From positions 768,860 to 832,859 of the forward strand of contig NZ_OBMT01000001.1 of NCBI RefSeq assembly GCF_900217815.1: a DNA stretch of 64,000 nucleotides, in the 5' to 3' direction. The notes under the pieces were generated by a model that was given only the letters and a program-made list of their open reading frames with translations, had not been told where the DNA came from and ran no database searches. Numbering within the stretch: position 1 is the first letter of the stretch; each line of letters begins with the position of its first letter. Origin of the DNA: Rhodobacter maris. Its GTDB lineage: Bacteria > Pseudomonadota > Alphaproteobacteria > Rhodobacterales > Rhodobacteraceae. Positions 28,049 to 37,754 of this stretch are shown piece by piece. The translations under genes were made by a program, and so were the position numbers.

Positions 28049-29794
28049 TCATCTGTCGGGTGGGGGCGGCACGGGGTCGCGATTGGCGCCGGGGGTATCC
28101 TGTGCCTTGGCCAAGGTCCAGCCAATTTGGCTGATCGGGTCATGCAGGTGGCCCGAAAGCACGATCTGTTGCGTGGCACGGGGTCGCAGGCGACCCTTTT
28201 CGAGATAGACCGAGGGGTCGAGGCTCAGCTCGACCGGTCCGTCAAAGCGGAACACCCAGATCTCTCCCGATTTGAGCACCATCGACACCGCCCAGCCGCC
28301 CATGTCGAGCGCAGCATCGACATCGGGGTGAAGGTGGAAGCGGATCGTATAGGCAATGCCGCGATAGCCGCCCGCCGCAAGCACCGTCTCGAGCCGCGCC
28401 TTGTCGGACGAGGTCATCGCGCCGAGGCTGTCGGTGCCTTTGAGCCCGTTGCCGTCCGGCGCAAGCTCAAGCTCGCGGATATGGGTCAGGCCATGCGTGG
28501 CCAGATAGCCGTCATGGCCGAAGAGCGCATGCCGCGCGGGGTCGGATTCGGCGCGCATCCAGACCTCGGAGGGGGTTTCCTCAAGCCAGGTACGCATTGC
28601 CGCGCCGCGCCGGGTCACCGGGCCGAGACGGGAGGAGGAATAGCCCTCGATCGCCAAGGTGGAGTGGCTCGGCGTGGCCCGGCCCGCGCGGTGCCAATCC
28701 GGGCCGAACATCGCGCCTGAGCCGCAACTCACGATCAGCGGCCAGCGCCCGGAGGTTAACTCAAAGGCAAGCGTCGAGGCATGGGCATTGGCGGAGGCGG
28801 GCCCCGCAGGCGGGGCAGCGGCGTCAATGATCAGCGTCGAGCGCCCGGCATGAAGGCGGCCAAAGCCCATCACCAGCCCCTGCGGCGGTCCGGCCCGCGC
28901 GCCCGAGGCGGCAAGCGCCGCATCGAGCCGTCCGGGCAGCCCGCGTCCGCCACCATGGAAGCGCGCGAGCCCGCCGTCGGCATGGCGCAGCGCGCGCAGT
29001 GTGGGGGCGATGCGGGAGATCGCCGCGAGATGCGCGGGAAGCGGTTTGCGGCCCGCCCCTTCGATCGCCTCGACCGCCCAGATCAGGAGCGAAAAAACTT
29101 CGAGCAATTCCTCCGGGTTGCGCGTCGGGATGCCACCATCGGCATCGATCTGCGCAGCGCATTCGGCGGCGAGAGCTTCCGCGGCAGGCCCGGCATGGCG
29201 CTCCATTCCGGTGAGCGCGAGGCTCGCATAAACGAGCCCGGTCAGCGCCTCGAACCGCGGCAGGCCGGGGCTTGCAGAGCGCCAGCGGCGGGCGAGAAAC
29301 AGCGTCTGCCCGCCCAGCACGCGGAAGAACGCTTCCGCCTGAGCCTTGTCGCGCCCCGACAGCAGGAAAAGCGCGTGATTGATCATCCGGATCAGCCGCC
29401 GTCCGGTCAGATCAGGGCTCCAGCCCGGGCCACGCCCGGAGCCGAATCGCTTCACCCAGTCGAAGATCCAGGCTTGGGCGCGCTCGCGCGCGGGACGGTC
29501 GCCCACCGCGGCGAGATCATCAAGCCAGGTGCAACCGTGCAGGGCTTCCTCGAAGCTCGGATCGGGCATGGCGAGATCCCAGATCGCGAGATCCTTGCCC
29601 TCGACAAGAAAGCCCGCGAAGAGGAAATTGCCCGCAATCAGCTGCCGACCCCGCGCGAAAGACCCGATCGTGCGCGGCTCGGGCTGGTGAACGAATCCGG
29701 TGGCGGGGCGGGCGCGCGCCGCTCGAAGCGCGGCAAGCCGGTCGAGGGAGGCGCCAAACCGCCCCTTGCGCGAAGATATGTCCCTGCCTGTCAT
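28049..29794 (-). CDS. Heparinase II/III family protein
   Basis: The 581-residue protein has an alpha-helical N-terminal toroid-like half ([45 protein letters not shown]) and a beta-rich heparinase II/III C-terminal half ([42 protein letters not shown]). The family includes polysaccharide lyases, but no signal peptide is seen, which argues against a secreted enzyme. It lies between rsmB and purH in one direction, with GAAGGGGC before the ATG. A conserved place next to housekeeping genes suggests an envelope or storage polysaccharide role, unproven. Confidence 0.85.
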   Translation of the reverse strand: MTGRDISSRKGRFGASLDRLAALRAARARPATGFVHQPEPRTIGSFARGRQLIAGNFLFAGFLVEGKDLAIWDLAMPDPSFEEALHGCTWLDDLAAVGDRPARERAQAWIFDWVKRFGSGRGPGWSPDLTGRRLIRMINHALFLLSGRDKAQAEAFFRVLGGQTLFLARRWRSASPGLPRFEALTGLVYASLALTGMERHAGPAAEALAAECAAQIDADGGIPTRNPEELLEVFSLLIWAVEAIEGAGRKPLPAHLAAISRIAPTLRALRHADGGLARFHGGGRGLPGRLDAALAASGARAGPPQGLVMGFGRLHAGRSTLIIDAAAPPAGPASANAHASTLAFELTSGRWPLIVSCGSGAMFGPDWHRAGRATPSHSTLAIEGYSSSRLGPVTRRGAAMRTWLEETPSEVWMRAESDPARHALFGHDGYLATHGLTHIRELELAPDGNGLKGTDSLGAMTSSDKARLETVLAAGGYRGIAYTIRFHLHPDVDAALDMGGWAVSMVLKSGEIWVFRFDGPVELSLDPSVYLEKGRLRPRATQQIVLSGHLHDPISQIGWTLAKAQDTPGANRDPVPPPPDR

Positions 29795-29879
29795 TGCCCC
29801 TTCGCCATGCTGCTTCGTGCAGAGCTTGCCCGCACCATAATCCGGGCCCGTTTCCCTGTCATCGCCTGATTGGCACGGC

Positions 29880-31145
29880 TCAGGACGCGGGCGCGAGCGT
29901 GGCGAGAAAGAACCCGTCCATGCCCCCCAGCTCCGGCCAGAAATCGGGCCGCAGCCGAAGCGCCCCCCCGGGCGTGATCCAGTCGCGGGCGATGCCCTCC
30001 TGAGCCACCGGAAAGACCTGCAGCCCGCCGTGACGATGCAACGCCGCGGCGATCTGCGCCTCGCCCTCCTCGGGCAAAAGCGAGCAGGTGGCATAGACGA
30101 GCCGCCCGCCGGGCCTGAGCCAGCCGAGCGCACGGTCGAGAAGCTGCGCCTGCAACGCGACGAGATCCTTGATCCCCTTGGCATCCTTGATAAAGGGCAG
30201 GTCGGGATGGCGGCGGATCGTCCCCGTGGCCGAACAGGGTGCATCGAGCAGGATCGCATCGAAGGGCGCTTCGGGTTCCCAGTCGAGCGCATCGGCGACG
30301 ATGGTTCTGGCGCCCAGCCCGCAGCGGGCGAGGTTTTCGTGCAACCGGTCGAGCCGGGGGGCGGAGATGTCGAGCGCCGTGACTTCGGCCCCCATCGCGG
30401 CGAGTTGCAGCGTCTTGCCGCCCGGCGCGGCGCAGAGATCGAGCACGCGCGCCCCGGGGCGCGGCGCAAGGAGCTTTGCGGGCAGCGCCGCGGCGGCATC
30501 CTGCACCCACCAGTCGCCGCTCTCATAGCCCGGAAGCTCGGTGATCTGCCCGGCCTCGGCAAGGCGCAAAGACCCTGTGGGCAGAAGCGTGGCACCAAGT
30601 TTTTCCGCCCAGTCCACAGGGTCGGATTTCACGCTGAGATCGACCGGCGCGCCCGCCAGATGCGCCGCCTCCATCCGCATCACCGCCGCCTTGCCATAGG
30701 CCGACATCAACCGCCCGCGCAGCCAGCCCGGAAGCGCAGGCGGGTCGAGCCGCGCCCAGCGCGGCACATCGGCTGCAACCTTGCGCAGCACTGCATTCAC
30801 CAGCCCGGCAAAGCCCTCGGCGCGCGGCCCGCCCGAATGAGTGAGCGTGACGAGCGCATCGACCACGCCATGCGGCGCATGGCCGAGCGCGCAGATCTCC
30901 ACCGTGCCAAGGCGCAACAGCGCTTGCAGATCGGGCGGGGGGCGCTTGCGCAGATGGGGCTTCAGCATCGCATCGGCGCGCGGGAGCGCGCGCAGGGTGG
31001 CAAGCGCCAGCCGTTGCGCCCGCGCCCGCTCTGCGGGGGGCAGAAGCGCGATCTCGCCCGCCTGTTCGGCAAGCGTCAGCCGCTCTTCCAGCACGCCGAC
31101 AAGAAGCGCCGCTGCCGCCCGCCGGGCCGGGTCGATGCTGGTCAT
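29880..31145 (-). CDS. rsmB: 16S rRNA m5C967 methyltransferase RsmB
   Basis: The 421-residue protein has an N-terminal NusB-like RNA-binding domain (about 1-130, AAALLVGVLEERLTL, LRKVAADVPRWARL) and a C-terminal RsmB/Sun methyltransferase domain with the SAM site VLDLCAAPGGKTLQLA and the two catalytic cysteines in LLDAPCSATG and YATCSLLPEEGE. It methylates a cytosine of the small-subunit rRNA. It heads the long minus-strand run through purH, lspA and the M16 genes, divergent from the small SDHAF4-like gene. Confidence 0.93.
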   Translation of the reverse strand: MTSIDPARRAAAALLVGVLEERLTLAEQAGEIALLPPAERARAQRLALATLRALPRADAMLKPHLRKRPPPDLQALLRLGTVEICALGHAPHGVVDALVTLTHSGGPRAEGFAGLVNAVLRKVAADVPRWARLDPPALPGWLRGRLMSAYGKAAVMRMEAAHLAGAPVDLSVKSDPVDWAEKLGATLLPTGSLRLAEAGQITELPGYESGDWWVQDAAAALPAKLLAPRPGARVLDLCAAPGGKTLQLAAMGAEVTALDISAPRLDRLHENLARCGLGARTIVADALDWEPEAPFDAILLDAPCSATGTIRRHPDLPFIKDAKGIKDLVALQAQLLDRALGWLRPGGRLVYATCSLLPEEGEAQIAAALHRHGGLQVFPVAQEGIARDWITPGGALRLRPDFWPELGGMDGFFLATLAPAS

Positions 31146-31222
31146 GGGAGCGTCCTTGCTTGTTTGGAGGGTTGGCGCGGCCTATAACAGGCTCGACCCG
31201 AAACGCAAAGCCGGAGCCTGAG

Positions 31223-31402
31223 ATGCGCGAGGAGACCCGCAAAGACCTGCCGCCTGCCGCAATCCGTGCGCTCGCCGAGGCCGAGGAACGGCGCAAGGCT
31301 GCCAAGGCGCTTGAGCTGCCACCCGAGCTTGGCGGCCGCGACGGGCCCGAACCCGTGCGCTATGGCGACTGGGAGAAGAAGGGCATCGCGATCGATTTCT
31401 GA
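31223..31402 (+). CDS. DUF1674 protein, SDHAF4-like succinate dehydrogenase assembly factor
   Basis: This 59-residue protein matches DUF1674. The diagnostic end PELGGRDGPEPVRYGDWEKKGIAIDF (shown here only by its parts GGRDGPEP, RYGDWE and AIDF) is the hallmark of the mitochondrial SDHAF4 family, which binds flavinylated SdhA and helps it join SdhB. A similar role is expected but no sdh genes are in the window. GGAG precedes the ATG. The upstream in-frame extension would overlap the rsmB promoter and is not supported. Confidence 0.85.
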   Translation: MREETRKDLPPAAIRALAEAEERRKAAKALELPPELGGRDGPEPVRYGDWEKKGIAIDF

Positions 31403-31423
31403 GCGCGGCGCCCGTGACGCGCG

Positions 31424-31459
31424 CCGGGGGTTTCACACCCCCGGACCCCCGTGGGATAT
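31424..31459. repeat. G-run hairpin at a convergent gene end, copy 2
   Basis: CCGGGGG and CCCCCGG form a seven-bp stem with a seven-base loop, followed by ACCCCCGTGGGATATTT. It lies between the convergent SDHAF4-like gene and dapB. The stem plus ACCCCCG tail matches the copy at 19001. Confidence 0.55.
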
Positions 31460-31488
31460 TTCAGGCAAGATGAAAGGCAGGCCCGGCC

Positions 31489-32298
31489 TTAAAGGCCGAG
31501 CACGTCGATCATGTCATATTGGCCGGGTTTCTGATCGAGCCCCCAGAGCGCGGCTTTGAGCGCGCCGCGCGCGAAAATGGCCCGGTCCGTTGCGATGTGG
31601 CGCAGAACGAGGCGCTCGCCGGCCGTGGCAAAGATCACGTCATGCTCGCCCACGATGTCGCCGCCGCGGATCGAGGAAAAGCCGATCGCGCCCTCTGCCC
31701 GCGCCCCGGTGATGCCTTGGCGGCCCGATTCGCTATGCCCCTCAAGCGCGATGCCGCGCCCTTCGGCGGCGGCCTTGCCCAGCATCAGCGCGGTGCCGGA
31801 AGGCGCATCGACCTTGCGATTGTGATGCGCCTCGACCACTTCGATATCCCAGTCGGCATCGAGTGCCTGCGCCACGGTTTGCACGAGCTTGGTGAGCAGG
31901 TTGACGCCGAGGCTCATGTTGCCCGCGCGGATCTGCACCGAATGGCGCGACGCGGGCTCCAGCGCGGCAATCTGCTCGGGCTCGAACCCGGTCGTGCCGA
32001 TCACATGCACCGCACGCGCCTGCGCCGCGAGCTTGGCAAATTCGAGCGTGGCGGCGGGCGCGGTGAAGTCGATCACTGCCTGCGCTTTGGCAAAAGCCTC
32101 AAGCGGATCATCGGTGACGATCACGCCAGTGGCCGCGCCGCCCATCGCCACGCCCAGATCCTGACCGACCCATGAGTGCCCGGCGCGCTCGACCGCCCCC
32201 ACCAGCCGCGCCTTGCCGGAGCCCGCCACGGTATGGGCCAGCATCTGCCCCATCCGGCCCGAAATTCCGGTGATTACCACGCCCGGCACATCGCTCAT
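31489..32298 (-). CDS. dapB: 4-hydroxy-tetrahydrodipicolinate reductase
   Basis: The 269-residue enzyme reduces the dihydrodipicolinate precursor in the lysine and diaminopimelate pathway using NAD(P)H. It shows the Rossmann motif GISGRMGQM, the substrate loop with [28 protein letters not shown] (His and Lys of the active site), and [13 protein letters not shown] near the C-terminus. GGAGG precedes MSDVPGV. It is divergent from rbfA. Confidence 0.95.
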   Translation of the reverse strand: MSDVPGVVITGISGRMGQMLAHTVAGSGKARLVGAVERAGHSWVGQDLGVAMGGAATGVIVTDDPLEAFAKAQAVIDFTAPAATLEFAKLAAQARAVHVIGTTGFEPEQIAALEPASRHSVQIRAGNMSLGVNLLTKLVQTVAQALDADWDIEVVEAHHNRKVDAPSGTALMLGKAAAEGRGIALEGHSESGRQGITGARAEGAIGFSSIRGGDIVGEHDVIFATAGERLVLRHIATDRAIFARGALKAALWGLDQKPGQYDMIDVLGL

Positions 32299-32390
32299 CG
32301 CACCCTCCATCGGTTTTGCTTTCCTTAGCCCGCGCAGGCGTGATTGGCAAAGCCGTTGCGGGAAAGGGACGAAGGCTCTATGTGCGAAGC

Positions 32391-32831
32391 ATGGCAAAGA
32401 ACCGCTTCTCTTCTGGCGAGGGCCCCTCGCAACGGCAACTCCGCGTCGGCGAACTCATTCGCCGCACGCTATCCGACGTGCTGATGCGCGGCGAGGTGCA
32501 TGACCCCGACCTCAACCGGATCTCGATCACGGTGGGCGAAGTGCGCCCCTCCCCCGATCTGAAAGTGGCGACCGTTTTCGTGGCGCCCTTGGGCGGCACG
32601 CTCGGCGGCGAAAGCGGCGAGGCGATGCTGGCCGCGCTGCGCCGCCATTCGGGCGAGCTGCGCCACCATGTCGCCAAGGCGATGACGCTGAAATATGCCC
32701 CCGATCTGCGGTTCCGCCTTGACGAGACCTTCGACCGGCTCGACGAGACGCGGCGGATCTTCTCGGATGAAACCGTGCAGCGCGACATTGCCGCGCGGGA
32801 CGATGACGACGATGAAGCCGATCTGGGCTAG
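32391..32831 (+). CDS. rbfA: 30S ribosome-binding factor RbfA
   Basis: The 146-residue protein has a KH-like fold that binds immature 30S subunits and helps process the 5' end of 16S rRNA. Family marks are [37 protein letters not shown] and [16 protein letters not shown]. The C-terminus is a short acidic tail ([10 protein letters not shown]). The start MAKNRFSSG has no strong ribosome binding site. It is followed by a glycosidase-like gene and truB, which keeps part of the classical rbfA-truB-rpsO order. Confidence 0.93.
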   Translation: MAKNRFSSGEGPSQRQLRVGELIRRTLSDVLMRGEVHDPDLNRISITVGEVRPSPDLKVATVFVAPLGGTLGGESGEAMLAALRRHSGELRHHVAKAMTLKYAPDLRFRLDETFDRLDETRRIFSDETVQRDIAARDDDDDEADLG

Positions 32832-33549
32832 GCTTTTTGCGGCGCTTGCGCTCATCGTGCCGCGGGTAGCGCTGGCGGGCGCGCCCTGCGAGACCATCAC
32901 TTTCGAAGACACCCCCTTCTCCGTCTGCACGGTACAGGCCGGGCAGGATCTGCGGCTCTGGCTGAAGGATGGCAGCGGCGCGATCATCGGCACTTTCGAG
33001 CGGGTGAAGGCCACTCTCGGCGCGGGCGAGCGGCTCGTTTTCGCGATGAATGCGGGCATGTATTCCCCCGACCGGACACCGGCGGGGCTTTATGTCGAGA
33101 ATGGGGAGGAGTTGCACGGCATCGTCACCAAGGAGGGGCCGGGGAACTTCGGGATGGTGCCGAATGGTGTTTTTTGCGTCTCCGACCGTTTCGCGGTGAT
33201 CGAAAGCCGCACTTTTGCCGCCCATCCGCTCGCCTGCCGTTACGCCACGCAATCGGGACCGATGCTGGTGATCGACGGCGCGCTGCATCCCCGTTTCTTG
33301 CCCGAGAGTGACAGCAGCTACATCCGCAACGGTGTCGGTGTCTCGGCCGACGGGCAAAAAGCCTCGTTCGTGATCTCCGACCGGGCGGTGAATTTCCACA
33401 CTTTCGCGCGCTTCTTCCGCGATGTGCTGCACACTCCCAATGCGCTCTATCTTGACGGCTCGATTTCTCGGCTCACCGTGCCCGCGCAGGGGCGGGCCGA
33501 TTTCGGGCTGCCGATGGGGCCGATTGTCGGGCTTGTCGCGCACGATTGA
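32812..33549 (+). CDS. Phosphodiester glycosidase family protein (DUF2233)
   Basis: The 245-residue exported protein has a signal peptide ending VALAG and a DUF2233/NAGPA-type domain with MNAGMYSPDRTPAGLYVENG, QSGPMLVIDG, IRNGVGVSADG and ALYLDGSISRL, the last holding the conserved acidic residues. The family includes N-acetylglucosamine phosphodiester glycosidases acting on sugar phosphodiesters. It overlaps the rbfA end by 20 bases. An ATG nine bases upstream (32803) is an equally possible start. Its place between rbfA and truB seems unrelated to ribosome work. Confidence 0.85.
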   Translation: MKPIWARLFAALALIVPRVALAGAPCETITFEDTPFSVCTVQAGQDLRLWLKDGSGAIIGTFERVKATLGAGERLVFAMNAGMYSPDRTPAGLYVENGEELHGIVTKEGPGNFGMVPNGVFCVSDRFAVIESRTFAAHPLACRYATQSGPMLVIDGALHPRFLPESDSSYIRNGVGVSADGQKASFVISDRAVNFHTFARFFRDVLHTPNALYLDGSISRLTVPAQGRADFGLPMGPIVGLVAHD

Positions 33550-33600
33550 CCCGCGCCCCACAAGGCGCTAGCAGGCGGGCCTGCGAAAAGGGAGCATCTC

Positions 33601-34512
33601 ATGGGCCGCAAGAAGGGACGCGATATTTCCGGCTGGATCGTCGTTGACAAACCGGCGGGCGTAACCTCCACGGCGGTCGTCGGCAAGGTCCGCTGGGCAC
33701 TCGACGCGAAAAAGGCGGGCCATGCCGGCACGCTCGATCCCGCAGCAACCGGGGTGCTGGCGATTGCGCTCGGCGAGGCGACGAAGACCGTTCCCTTCAT
33801 CACCGATGCGATGAAATGCTACCGTTTTCTCGTGCGCTTTGGGGCCGCGACCGCAACGGATGATGCCGAGGGCGCGGTGCTCGAAACCTCCGGCAAACGC
33901 CCGACGGACGGCGAGATCGAGGCCGCGCTTGGCGCTTTTCGCGGAGACATCCTGCAAGTGCCGCCACAGGTTTCGGCGGTGAAGGTCGAGGGCGAGCGCG
34001 CCTATGACCTTGCCCGCGAGGGGGTAGAGATGGATCTTGCCGCGCGCCCGCTCTGGGTCGAGAGCCTTGAGGTGATCGCGCGTCCCGATGCCGATACGGT
34101 CGAGCTGGAAATGGTTTGCGGCAAGGGCGGCTATGTGCGCGCGATTGCCCGCGATCTGGGCCGCGCGCTTGGCTGCCTTGGCCATGTTGCCTGGCTGCGC
34201 CGGATCTGGTCGGGCCCGTTCGAGGCAGAAAAGGGGTTGCGCCTTGAAGAGATCGACGCGCTTGCCCGTACCCCGGAGCTTGAGGAAAAACTCCTGCCGC
34301 TCGAGATGGGGCTCGACGATCTGCCGGAGGTGAAGGCAACCCTTGAGGGCGCGGTGCGGCTGTCGCACGGCAATCCGGGGCAGGTGATCTGTTCGGGCAT
34401 CGATTTTGGCACCGAGGTCTGGGTGAGCCATCGCGGCCTCGCCATCGCGGTTGGTCGCTACATGGGCGGCGAAGTCCACCCCGACCGCGTCTTCAACCGG
34501 GGTGAGGCGTGA
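33601..34512 (+). CDS. truB: tRNA pseudouridine-55 synthase
   Basis: The 303-residue enzyme converts U55 of tRNA to pseudouridine. The catalytic Asp46 lies in [12 protein letters not shown], with [13 protein letters not shown] at the start, [23 protein letters not shown] in the middle and [12 protein letters not shown] later, all typical of TruB. Length matches. Its stop overlaps the next gene as GTGA. AGGGAGC precedes the ATG. Confidence 0.95.
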   Translation: MGRKKGRDISGWIVVDKPAGVTSTAVVGKVRWALDAKKAGHAGTLDPAATGVLAIALGEATKTVPFITDAMKCYRFLVRFGAATATDDAEGAVLETSGKRPTDGEIEAALGAFRGDILQVPPQVSAVKVEGERAYDLAREGVEMDLAARPLWVESLEVIARPDADTVELEMVCGKGGYVRAIARDLGRALGCLGHVAWLRRIWSGPFEAEKGLRLEEIDALARTPELEEKLLPLEMGLDDLPEVKATLEGAVRLSHGNPGQVICSGIDFGTEVWVSHRGLAIAVGRYMGGEVHPDRVFNRGEA

Positions 34513-35048
34513 TCACCCGCGCCCATATCAAGGGCGATGCGCCCTCGATCGCAGTCTATTCCGAATGCGAGCACTATCGCTATCTGCTCACTCGGGTCTG
34601 GGATGCATCCCTGCCGCGCGCGCTGTTCATCATGCTCAACCCGTCGACCGCGACCGAGATGCAGAACGACCCGACAGTGGAGCGCTGCGAACGCCGCGCC
34701 CGGGCGCTGGGCTTTGGCGCCTTCCGGGTGACCAATATCTTCGCCTGGCGTGCCACCGACCCGAAGGAGATGCGCGCGCAGGCAGACCCGGTGGGCTCCG
34801 AAAACGATGCCGCGATCCGGCAAAGCCTCGACTGGGCGGGCGCTCCGGCAGACCGGATCATCTGCGCCTGGGGCACGCATGGCGCGCATCTGGGCCGCGG
34901 CGCCGATGTCGAAGCGCTCTTGCGCGCCTCGGGGCGCGATCTGCATTGTCTTGGCCTGACGGCTGCGGGCGCCCCGCGCCATCCGCTCTATCTCGGCTAT
35001 GCCGCACCGCTCCTGCTCTGGGATGCGGCGCCCGGGAACCACACTTGA
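34509..35048 (+). CDS. DUF1643 protein
   Basis: The 179-residue protein matches DUF1643, with [33 protein letters not shown] and AWGTHG as conserved parts. Function is unknown; the family occurs in bacteria and phages and looks like a nucleotide- or DNA-related enzyme fold, but no activity is assigned. The start is a GTG overlapping the truB stop by four bases, so it is translated from the truB message. No membrane segment is visible. Confidence 0.85.
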   Translation: MITRAHIKGDAPSIAVYSECEHYRYLLTRVWDASLPRALFIMLNPSTATEMQNDPTVERCERRARALGFGAFRVTNIFAWRATDPKEMRAQADPVGSENDAAIRQSLDWAGAPADRIICAWGTHGAHLGRGADVEALLRASGRDLHCLGLTAAGAPRHPLYLGYAAPLLLWDAAPGNHT

Positions 35049-35134
35049 CGATGCGGCGCCCACCCCGGCCGAGCACCCGGGTTATCCCGCTGTCTGCGCC
35101 GACCGGGGGCTGAAAACGCCGGGTTCGAGCGGGG

Positions 35135-35635
35135 ATGCCGCGCATGATTCTCCCTCTCGCGGCGCAGGGGGATCGTATGCGTCGGCACGCCAGGCGGCGA
35201 TCCCGACCGCGACGCGCGGCTTACGGCAAGGGCGACGATCTGCGCAACGGAGTGGTGCCGTCGGGCGAAATCGGTAACATGGATGCGGATGGAACGGATT
35301 ATCTCAACGGCGGCGCGGGGGCAGATAAGCTGATGACGGGATCGGGGGATTGGACCAGCGGGGGCGAGGAAGACGATCTCTTCGTGCTGGGCGACTGGAT
35401 CGACCCCGCGGCCCCGGCGACGATCGCGGATTACGATCAGAGCCTCGATCAGATCGTCGTCGTCTACGACCCGGAAAGCGCCACGGCGCCGGAGCTGACG
35501 CTCGAACCCTCCGAGACCGAGGGCAACCTCTGGATCACGCTCAATGGTGTGCGGCTGGCAGAGGTGATTGACGCGGGCGCGCTTACCACCGACGACGTTT
35601 TGCTGATCACGCCCGCGGAACTCGCCGCGCTCTGA
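35135..35635 (+). CDS. RTX-like C-terminal fragment, probable gene remnant
   Basis: From about residue 32 the reading frame shows an RTX/calcium-binding protein end: GDDLRNG, then DYLNGGAGADKLMTGSGDW, then the family tail with DDLFVLGDWIDP, ATIADYDQSLDQIVVVYDP and LNGVRLAEVI. The first 30 residues are arginine-rich and not family-like. Rhodobacteraceae have large RTX proteins ending this way, so this is probably the tail of a gene that lost its front; a neighbouring frame just upstream reads VGTPGGDPDRD, which hints at a frameshift. An ATG at 35279 would give a 118-residue product. Whether it is expressed is unknown. Confidence 0.5.
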   Translation: MPRMILPLAAQGDRMRRHARRRSRPRRAAYGKGDDLRNGVVPSGEIGNMDADGTDYLNGGAGADKLMTGSGDWTSGGEEDDLFVLGDWIDPAAPATIADYDQSLDQIVVVYDPESATAPELTLEPSETEGNLWITLNGVRLAEVIDAGALTTDDVLLITPAELAAL

Positions 35636-35774
35636 ACCCGACCGCCGCATCGGCCCTTTCTTTTTGCCGCCAATTCCGCTAAACGCCGCCATCCGCCGGA
35701 TTCGGCGGAGCCTCCACGGGCCTTGCTGGACGACATCCCGGCCTGCGCCATAACCCTTAACCAAGGAGACCCCG

Positions 35775-36044
35775 ATGTCGATCACCGTCGAAGACAAGAA
35801 CCGCCTCATCAAGGAATACGCCACCAAAGAAGGCGACACCGGCTCGCCGGAAGTCCAGGTGGCGATCCTCAGCTCGCGTATCGCGACGCTGACCGAGCAC
35901 TTCAAGGAGCACAAGAAGGACAACCACTCGCGTCGTGGCCTTCTGATGATGGTGGCCCAGCGCCGCAAGCTCCTCGACTATCTGAAAAAGAAAGACGTTG
36001 CCCGCTACCAGTCGCTGATCGAGCGCCTCGGCCTGCGCCGCTGA
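35775..36044 (+). CDS. rpsO: 30S ribosomal protein S15
   Basis: The 89-residue protein is a primary 16S rRNA binder of the platform and also bridges subunits. It has the standard length and motifs: [36 protein letters not shown] and [12 protein letters not shown], ending [15 protein letters not shown] precedes the ATG. A seven-bp hairpin (TCCGCCG and CGGCGGA, 35692-35709) lies 65 bases upstream and might be part of autoregulation by S15. A strong terminator follows. Unlike the usual order, pnp does not follow directly. Confidence 0.97.
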   Translation: MSITVEDKNRLIKEYATKEGDTGSPEVQVAILSSRIATLTEHFKEHKKDNHSRRGLLMMVAQRRKLLDYLKKKDVARYQSLIERLGLRR

Positions 36045-36063
36045 TCTTATCCGGATCGGACGG

Positions 36064-36092
36064 AACGCCTGCCCCTCGGGGCAGGCGTTTTG
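36064..36092 (+). terminator. Intrinsic terminator of rpsO
   Basis: AACGCCTGCCCC and GGGGCAGGCGTT form a long perfect stem with a very short loop, followed by TTGCTTTT. It begins 19 bases after the rpsO stop. Confidence 0.88.
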
Positions 36093-36100
36093 CTTTTGGC

Positions 36101-37537
36101 CTACTCGGCCCAGCCGGAGATCGATTTCACCTCGCAGAATTCCTCGATCCCCCAGCGCCCGCCTTCGCGCGCCCGCCCCGAGGCGCGCACGCCCCCAAAA
36201 GGCGCGCCCGCGCCACGGCTCTCTCCGTTCATCTCCACCATGCCCGAGCGCAAGATCCGCGCTAGCCGGTTGCGGCGGGCGCCATCTTGCGACTGCACAT
36301 AATTGGTCAGCCCGTAGGGCGTGGCATTGGCAATCTCGACCGCTTCCGCCTCGGTGTCGAACGGCATGATCGAAAGCACGGGGCCAAAGATTTCCTCGTT
36401 CATCACCGCCATCTCCGGGGTGCAATCGGCAAACACCGTCGGGCGCACGAAGAAGCCTTTGTTGAGCCCTTCGGGGCGGCCAAGTCCCCCGGCCACGAGC
36501 CGCGCGCCCTCCTTGATGCCGGTTTCGATCAGGCCCTGGATCTTCTCGAACTGCGCCGCGTTCACCACCGGGCCGATATGGCGGCCCGGCTCGTGCGCGG
36601 AGCCGACACGAGTCTCACCCGCGACCCGGGCGGCAATCTCCACCGCGCGTTCGTAAAGCGGGCGCTCGACCAGCATCCGGGTCGGCGCATTGCAGCTCTG
36701 CCCCGAATTGTTCAGGCAGTGCCGCACCCCGCGCGCCACCGCCTTCTCATCGGCATCGGCGAACACAAGGTTCGCCCCCTTGCCGCCGAGTTCCAGGCAG
36801 ACGCGCTTGAGCGTTTCCGCCGCGGCTTTCGAGATCGCCTTGCCAGCACGGGTCGAACCGGTGAAAGAGATCATTTCCACCTCGTCATGGGTGGAAAGCT
36901 GCGTGCCCACGCCCGCACCATCGCCGTTCACCAGGTTGAAAACGCCCGCGGGCACGCCCGCCTCATGCATCATCTCCGCGAAAAGGAGCGAAGAAAGCGG
37001 CGCTTCCTCGGAGGGCTTGAGCACCATCGTGCAACCGGCAAGGAGCGCCGGAACGACTTTCAGCGTCACCTGATTCATCGGCCAGTTCCACGGCGTGATC
37101 AGGCCGACGACGCCCACCGGCTCATAAGCGATCATCGCGCCCGGCGTGCCGTCTCCGAGCGGATGGATCCACTGGAAATCCTTTGCCGCCTTGATGAAAT
37201 TCGCAATATGCCAGCTTCCGGCACCGACCTGAGACTCGCGGGCAAAGTCGATGGGCGCGCCCATCTCGAGGCTCATCGCCCGCGCCATCTCCTCGCTTCG
37301 GGCAAGGTAGATCTCAAGGAGCCGTTCGACTGCGGCCAGCCGTTCGGCGGGCGGCGTCGCCACCCAGCCCGGCCCCGCGGCCAGCGCCGCCGCCACTGCC
37401 GCATCGGTATCGGCCTCGTCACCAAGCGAGATGATCGCGCAGGGCTCCTCGGTCGACGGGTCGATCACGAAATGATCGCGCGGCATCGCCGGTGCGACCC
37501 AATGGCCATTAATGTAAAAGTCCCGTTTCTCGATCAT
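36101..37537 (-). CDS. Aldehyde dehydrogenase family protein
   Basis: The 478-residue NAD(P)-dependent enzyme oxidises an aldehyde to its acid. The catalytic set is complete: Asn151 in TPWNWP, Glu249 in LELGGKGAN, and the nucleophile Cys282 in NNSGQSCNAP, with FTGSTRAGK for cofactor binding. The substrate cannot be told; the overall look is of the general ALDH class rather than a named pathway enzyme. GGAG precedes MIEKRDF. It stands alone between rpsO and a DUF1127 gene, divergent from the latter. Confidence 0.92.
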   Translation of the reverse strand: MIEKRDFYINGHWVAPAMPRDHFVIDPSTEEPCAIISLGDEADTDAAVAAALAAGPGWVATPPAERLAAVERLLEIYLARSEEMARAMSLEMGAPIDFARESQVGAGSWHIANFIKAAKDFQWIHPLGDGTPGAMIAYEPVGVVGLITPWNWPMNQVTLKVVPALLAGCTMVLKPSEEAPLSSLLFAEMMHEAGVPAGVFNLVNGDGAGVGTQLSTHDEVEMISFTGSTRAGKAISKAAAETLKRVCLELGGKGANLVFADADEKAVARGVRHCLNNSGQSCNAPTRMLVERPLYERAVEIAARVAGETRVGSAHEPGRHIGPVVNAAQFEKIQGLIETGIKEGARLVAGGLGRPEGLNKGFFVRPTVFADCTPEMAVMNEEIFGPVLSIMPFDTEAEAVEIANATPYGLTNYVQSQDGARRNRLARILRSGMVEMNGESRGAGAPFGGVRASGRAREGGRWGIEEFCEVKSISGWAE

Positions 37538-37632
37538 GGCGCTCTCCCTTTTGTCGCAGGGTGACAGGGGCGCGCGCGGGAAACAAGCCTTCACGCCCGA
37601 CCCGGGCATCGCGGAAACCGACAAAGTGGTTA

Positions 37633-37643
37633 GTAAAATTTAC
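37633..37643. promoter_or_regulatory. AT-rich palindrome before the aldehyde dehydrogenase and DUF1127 genes
   Basis: GTAAA and TTTAC flank a single central A in the 217-base divergent intergenic region. It is the most AT-rich spot nearby and could be a repressor operator for the aldehyde dehydrogenase gene. No regulator gene is adjacent, so this is weak inference. Confidence 0.3.
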
Positions 37644-37754
37644 CAGTCATGCGTGTTTCGCATCGCGGCTTTTCCGCATCGGCGTTGGTGAAAGGTCGGG
37701 AAACAAGCTACGTTAGCGGTATCGGGAGGAAAACTTCAACTTCATGAGGCTCCG

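Noticed and set aside
36287-37564. A 425-residue open frame opposite the aldehyde dehydrogenase
   Set aside because: The dehydrogenase has all catalytic residues; the opposite frame is rich in His and Arg and matches nothing.
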